Shown here piece after piece: positions 23,825 to 26,312 of a stretch of 26,312 bases of DNA (within the stretch, counting starts at the first letter, position 1; each line of letters opens with the position of its first letter). The DNA is from a virus. A program made the translations under genes and the position numbers. The stretch covers positions 1 through 26,312 of IMG/VR virus record IMGVR_UViG_3300009132_000027; one strand, written 5' to 3'. Under the pieces are notes generated by a model. That model ran no database searches. It was not told where the DNA came from and saw only the letters and a list, made by a program, of their open reading frames with translations.

Positions 23825-24727
23825 TTAAACACAATATCTTTGAAACTCAAGAGTCGTATTATTTGTTGAAACCGCAGGCGTTAGCACTACCTGAGTTCCA
23901 TTGGTTGCTGTAAAATCAACCCCATTAACCAACTTAATGCCGTTCATATAAACCACTATTTTACCAATATTATAATTAACTAAAAACGTGTGATCTCCGA
24001 TATTGGGCGTTAACGTATCAATTATCACGGAAGGTCTAAAATTAATTACACCCACACCATCCGTAGTCGCAATATGTCCTACTGAACTATCTGCTAAATC
24101 AAGTTCAGCGACGTTTATTACTCCTTGATTAATCTCTAGGTAGTCAATAGAACCAGAGATATCACCGCCACCAATCGCACCTACACTATCTGTATTTATA
24201 AACTTTAATTGCCCATTACCTTGAGTTGAGACAAATAAAAGACCACCTGAATCAAAAAAGGTTGTATCTAATTCAGTTAAACCAACTACATTTGGTTCAA
24301 TTTGATTACTAAGCGGAGCACCTGATATATCACCCGAAAATGTAACGGATGGAGCGACAGCACTTACCTTTGCACCTGTATATGCTGTTGTTGCTATTTT
24401 ATCAGATTCGTCTGTCAACAGTTGAGTGAATCCTAATGTTGAACCAACAATACTTGTAACATCCATTGTACCAATAATAGATATATTGCCATTCCCAGTA
24501 ATCTTAAAACTATTCAAGTCTAAATGGCCACCCAAAGCAGGGTTAGTATCTTCTACAACATTTTGCAATTCACCTTGAAGTGTTCCTAATGTTTCATTGA
24601 TTGGATTAACAATATTACTTTTATTTGTAGTATTCAAATCATCTAAATCCCCAATATTTTCAGAGATTAAATTTGTTTTTTCAATCCAAGATTTGAAAGA
24701 ATCTTTTTTAGTTATTGTTACTTGCAT
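23825..24727 (-). CDS. Tail fibre-like protein with C-terminal NGIKL domain
   Basis: A 300-residue fibre protein. Residues 1-55 form an attachment/coiled region (SWIEKTNLISENIGDLDDLN). VVEDTNPALGGHLDLNSFKI (57-76) is the same shaft module as in the 599-residue fibre, and KIATTAYTGAKVSAVAP (110-126) matches a unit of the 420-residue fibre. Gly/Asp-rich beta repeats follow, and residues 240-300 form the MNGIKL domain shared with the 85-residue gene. Its first 20 bases overlap the end of the radical SAM gene, and its GAGG ribosome site lies inside that gene, so the two are translationally coupled. This coupling is the main hint that the enzyme and the fibre belong together. Confidence 0.85.
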   Translation of the reverse strand: MQVTITKKDSFKSWIEKTNLISENIGDLDDLNTTNKSNIVNPINETLGTLQGELQNVVEDTNPALGGHLDLNSFKITGNGNISIIGTMDVTSIVGSTLGFTQLLTDESDKIATTAYTGAKVSAVAPSVTFSGDISGAPLSNQIEPNVVGLTELDTTFFDSGGLLFVSTQGNGQLKFINTDSVGAIGGGDISGSIDYLEINQGVINVAELDLADSSVGHIATTDGVGVINFRPSVIIDTLTPNIGDHTFLVNYNIGKIVVYMNGIKLVNGVDFTATNGTQVVLTPAVSTNNTTLEFQRYCV

Positions 24728-26087
24728 TTTCTATCGCCTCAAATCCAAATATATCTTGTCTAGATTCCCTTTGTGGGCCTTCGATTTTATAAAGTACCAT
24801 TCCATTTGACAACTCATATAATGCAGCTGCTAACCAAACTACATTATCACTAAAAGCATTGTTACAAGATATATCCCAATACTCTGAATCGGGTGCAAGA
24901 AATAAACAAGACCCATGACATAATTGTAATACAGGACAATCACCACATTCTTTTCTATCAGACCAATGTGTGCCTGGATTGATCTTGATTTTTGAAAGAC
25001 CTTCATCCCCTTCATCAAGATTTCCAATCTTATGACTTATTCCAGCACTATTGGTTGATGATGCTGTAACATTTTGACAAGTTGTTATATTACCATTCAT
25101 ATCAACTGCCATAGTTTGAGGATCATCCATACCACACTTTTGATTTAATGCTTCAGCAGGTCTTTGTCCTCTTAGTGATTTAACCCAATTATCAATCTTT
25201 TGTCTTATGATAATAAAGTTTGGTGCTTTTCCTGTAACAATTTCTGAAAAAGCATTTCTTCTATACTCTAAATGTTCTTCTTCGGTACGCCAAGAATTAT
25301 TTAATCCACCTTCATCATATGCATCTACTGTACCACCTTCTCCAATAGGCATATTTCCTACTTTGTTGCGAAAATATCTTTGAACTTCAGCCCTACTTGG
25401 ATTGTCTTTATGAATCATAGAATTAAAAGACATCTTACCATTAGGTGCTAATTTGTTTTTTAGTTTCTGAATCATCTTTGCTTTTTCTGGATCATCAAAT
25501 GGATCAGGCCCTCTAGTTGGTTGTCCTGGCCCATCATGTGAAACAGAAATTTGTATATTATGTTTAACAATGAAATCTATAATTTCATCTGTAAACATTG
25601 AACCATTAGTAATAACACTATAAGTAGATTCTGGCCATTTTTCATGTAACCTTTCAATTAAAGGTTTCATTGTTTTCCAATATAAAAATGGTTCACCACC
25701 CCATAACTCAAAGTGGGGTTCTTTATCTATGCTTATGCTGTCAAACTTGTTAACATATTCTTCGATCTCTGCATCAGATATACTATAAAAATCTGATGTG
25801 TCCAAATGATCGTCTTTATTTCTTGGAACAAATCTCTGTGAACAATAATCACAAGAGTAATTACATTTTAATCCCAAGTTGATTTTTATTTTCTTTAGGT
25901 TTCCTTTACCAGCATTCATCTTCCATGCTTCAAGCTCATCCCAATCATTAAACAAATCTTGAGGTAAACAGATATCACCATTTTGCATCCACATTTGAGA
26001 GGTCATGTTATCATAAGTTAAAACATCTTTTTCTGCAGGCCGATCTTCTGTAGCAGCTCTCTCTAAATAAAATTTAAACTGTGCCAT
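24708..26087 (-). CDS. Radical SAM / SPASM-domain enzyme
   Basis: A 459-residue protein. The radical SAM core begins with LGLKCNYSCDYCSQ: C75, C79 and C82 form the CxxxCxxC site that binds the [4Fe-4S] cluster and S-adenosylmethionine. WGGEP (129-133) is the SAM-binding GGEP motif, and SVSHDGPG (181-188) is a typical barrel strand. The C-terminal SPASM domain has C318, G332, C337, then C381-x2-C384-x5-C390-x3-C394 and C408, the canonical set for auxiliary clusters. SPASM enzymes such as anSME sulfatase-maturing enzymes and RiPP maturases modify peptides or proteins by radical chemistry. The substrate here is unknown. Six bases separate it from the upstream oxygenase gene, and its end overlaps a fibre gene. 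AGGGGAT precedes the ATG. Confidence 0.93.
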   Translation of the reverse strand: MAQFKFYLERAATEDRPAEKDVLTYDNMTSQMWMQNGDICLPQDLFNDWDELEAWKMNAGKGNLKKIKINLGLKCNYSCDYCSQRFVPRNKDDHLDTSDFYSISDAEIEEYVNKFDSISIDKEPHFELWGGEPFLYWKTMKPLIERLHEKWPESTYSVITNGSMFTDEIIDFIVKHNIQISVSHDGPGQPTRGPDPFDDPEKAKMIQKLKNKLAPNGKMSFNSMIHKDNPSRAEVQRYFRNKVGNMPIGEGGTVDAYDEGGLNNSWRTEEEHLEYRRNAFSEIVTGKAPNFIIIRQKIDNWVKSLRGQRPAEALNQKCGMDDPQTMAVDMNGNITTCQNVTASSTNSAGISHKIGNLDEGDEGLSKIKINPGTHWSDRKECGDCPVLQLCHGSCLFLAPDSEYWDISCNNAFSDNVVWLAAALYELSNGMVLYKIEGPQRESRQDIFGFEAIENASNNN

Positions 26088-26093
26088 ATTATA

Positions 26094-26312
26094 TTATCCC
26101 CTAAGTGGTATTGACAATTCGTTATATCCATGCGACATAACTCTAAAATTAACAACAATGCATACCCTTGTACCTTTTCCTAGCCATGGATTAGTTTCAT
26201 GCCAAACATAGTTTGGATGAATGAGTGTAAGTCCTACTCTCGGCGATACCGCATAAATCTTTTCCCAAAAAGGATAGTTGATAGAGGGGCGAGGGTCTTG
26301 AAATAAAACTTG
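26094..26312 (-). CDS. 2OG-Fe(II) oxygenase-like protein, N-terminus cut by window edge
   Basis: The last 72 residues of a gene that begins beyond the right edge. The visible part has FQDPRPSINYPFW, then AVSPRVGLTLIHPNYVWHET and KGTRVCIVVNFRVM. This is the C-terminal half of the double-stranded beta-helix in the putative 2OG-Fe(II) oxygenases common in T4-like marine phages: the His of WHE would be the distal iron ligand and the Arg of GTR the 2-oxoglutarate ligand. The proximal HxD pair must lie outside and is not seen. Such enzymes hydroxylate proteins, nucleotides or small molecules; the target is unknown. Six bases separate it from the radical SAM gene, so the two are probably one transcription unit. 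Confidence 0.75.
   Translation of the reverse strand, partial: QVLFQDPRPSINYPFWEKIYAVSPRVGLTLIHPNYVWHETNPWLGKGTRVCIVVNFRVMSHGYNELSIPLRG

Overview
The window is a contiguous block of the structural module of a T4-like (contractile-tailed) bacteriophage. It is AT-rich (roughly one third G+C by eye), densely packed, and every convincing gene is on the minus strand. T4 homologues recognised from sequence are UvsW, UvsY, gp23, gp22, gp21, gp20, gp19, gp18, gp17, gp16, gp15, gp14 and gp13. Low G+C, the 13-to-23 order followed by uvsY-uvsW, and modular fibres built from short repeats fit a marine T4-like phage of the cyanophage/pelagiphage type. The host cannot be proved from this window. No tRNA, integrase, transposase, CRISPR array or bacterial housekeeping gene was seen. 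|| Layout in transcription order (right to left). 26312-24708: the C-terminus of a 2OG-Fe(II) oxygenase-like protein, then a radical SAM/SPASM enzyme that overlaps the next gene. 24727-16412: a fibre/adhesin region of nine proteins, including a large fibre with 31 consecutive ten-residue repeats, a fibre with a probable lectin-like domain, and several small beta-rich proteins. 16302-15737: a one-helix membrane protein and a small coiled-coil protein. 15722-13347: neck and tail-completion proteins gp13, gp14, gp15. 13341-11307: small and large terminase. 11235-8874: tail sheath and tail tube. 8816-3350: portal, three small head-core-region genes, prohead protease, scaffold and major capsid protein. 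3280-2229: a staphylococcal-nuclease-like enzyme and a tail-tube-fold protein. 2184-266: UvsY and UvsW (recombination). 256-1: two small overlapping genes, the last running off the window edge. || Together these genes build the capsid (gp20/21/22/23), fill it (gp16/17), close it and join it to the tail (gp13/14/15), form the contractile tail (gp18/19) and decorate the virion with host-recognition fibres. UvsY/UvsW serve recombination-dependent replication. Visible regulation includes T4-type late promoters (TATAAATA) a few tens of bases upstream of several starts, hairpin-plus-T-run terminators after the major capsid gene and after the last fibre gene, a weaker hairpin after the tube gene, and a sigma70-like promoter placed so that uvsY mRNA could be leaderless. 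|| The least ordinary part is the right end. A radical SAM/SPASM protein with complete cluster motifs sits directly downstream of a 2OG oxygenase and is translationally coupled to a fibre gene. This suggests, but does not prove, enzymatic modification of virion fibres or of another peptide.
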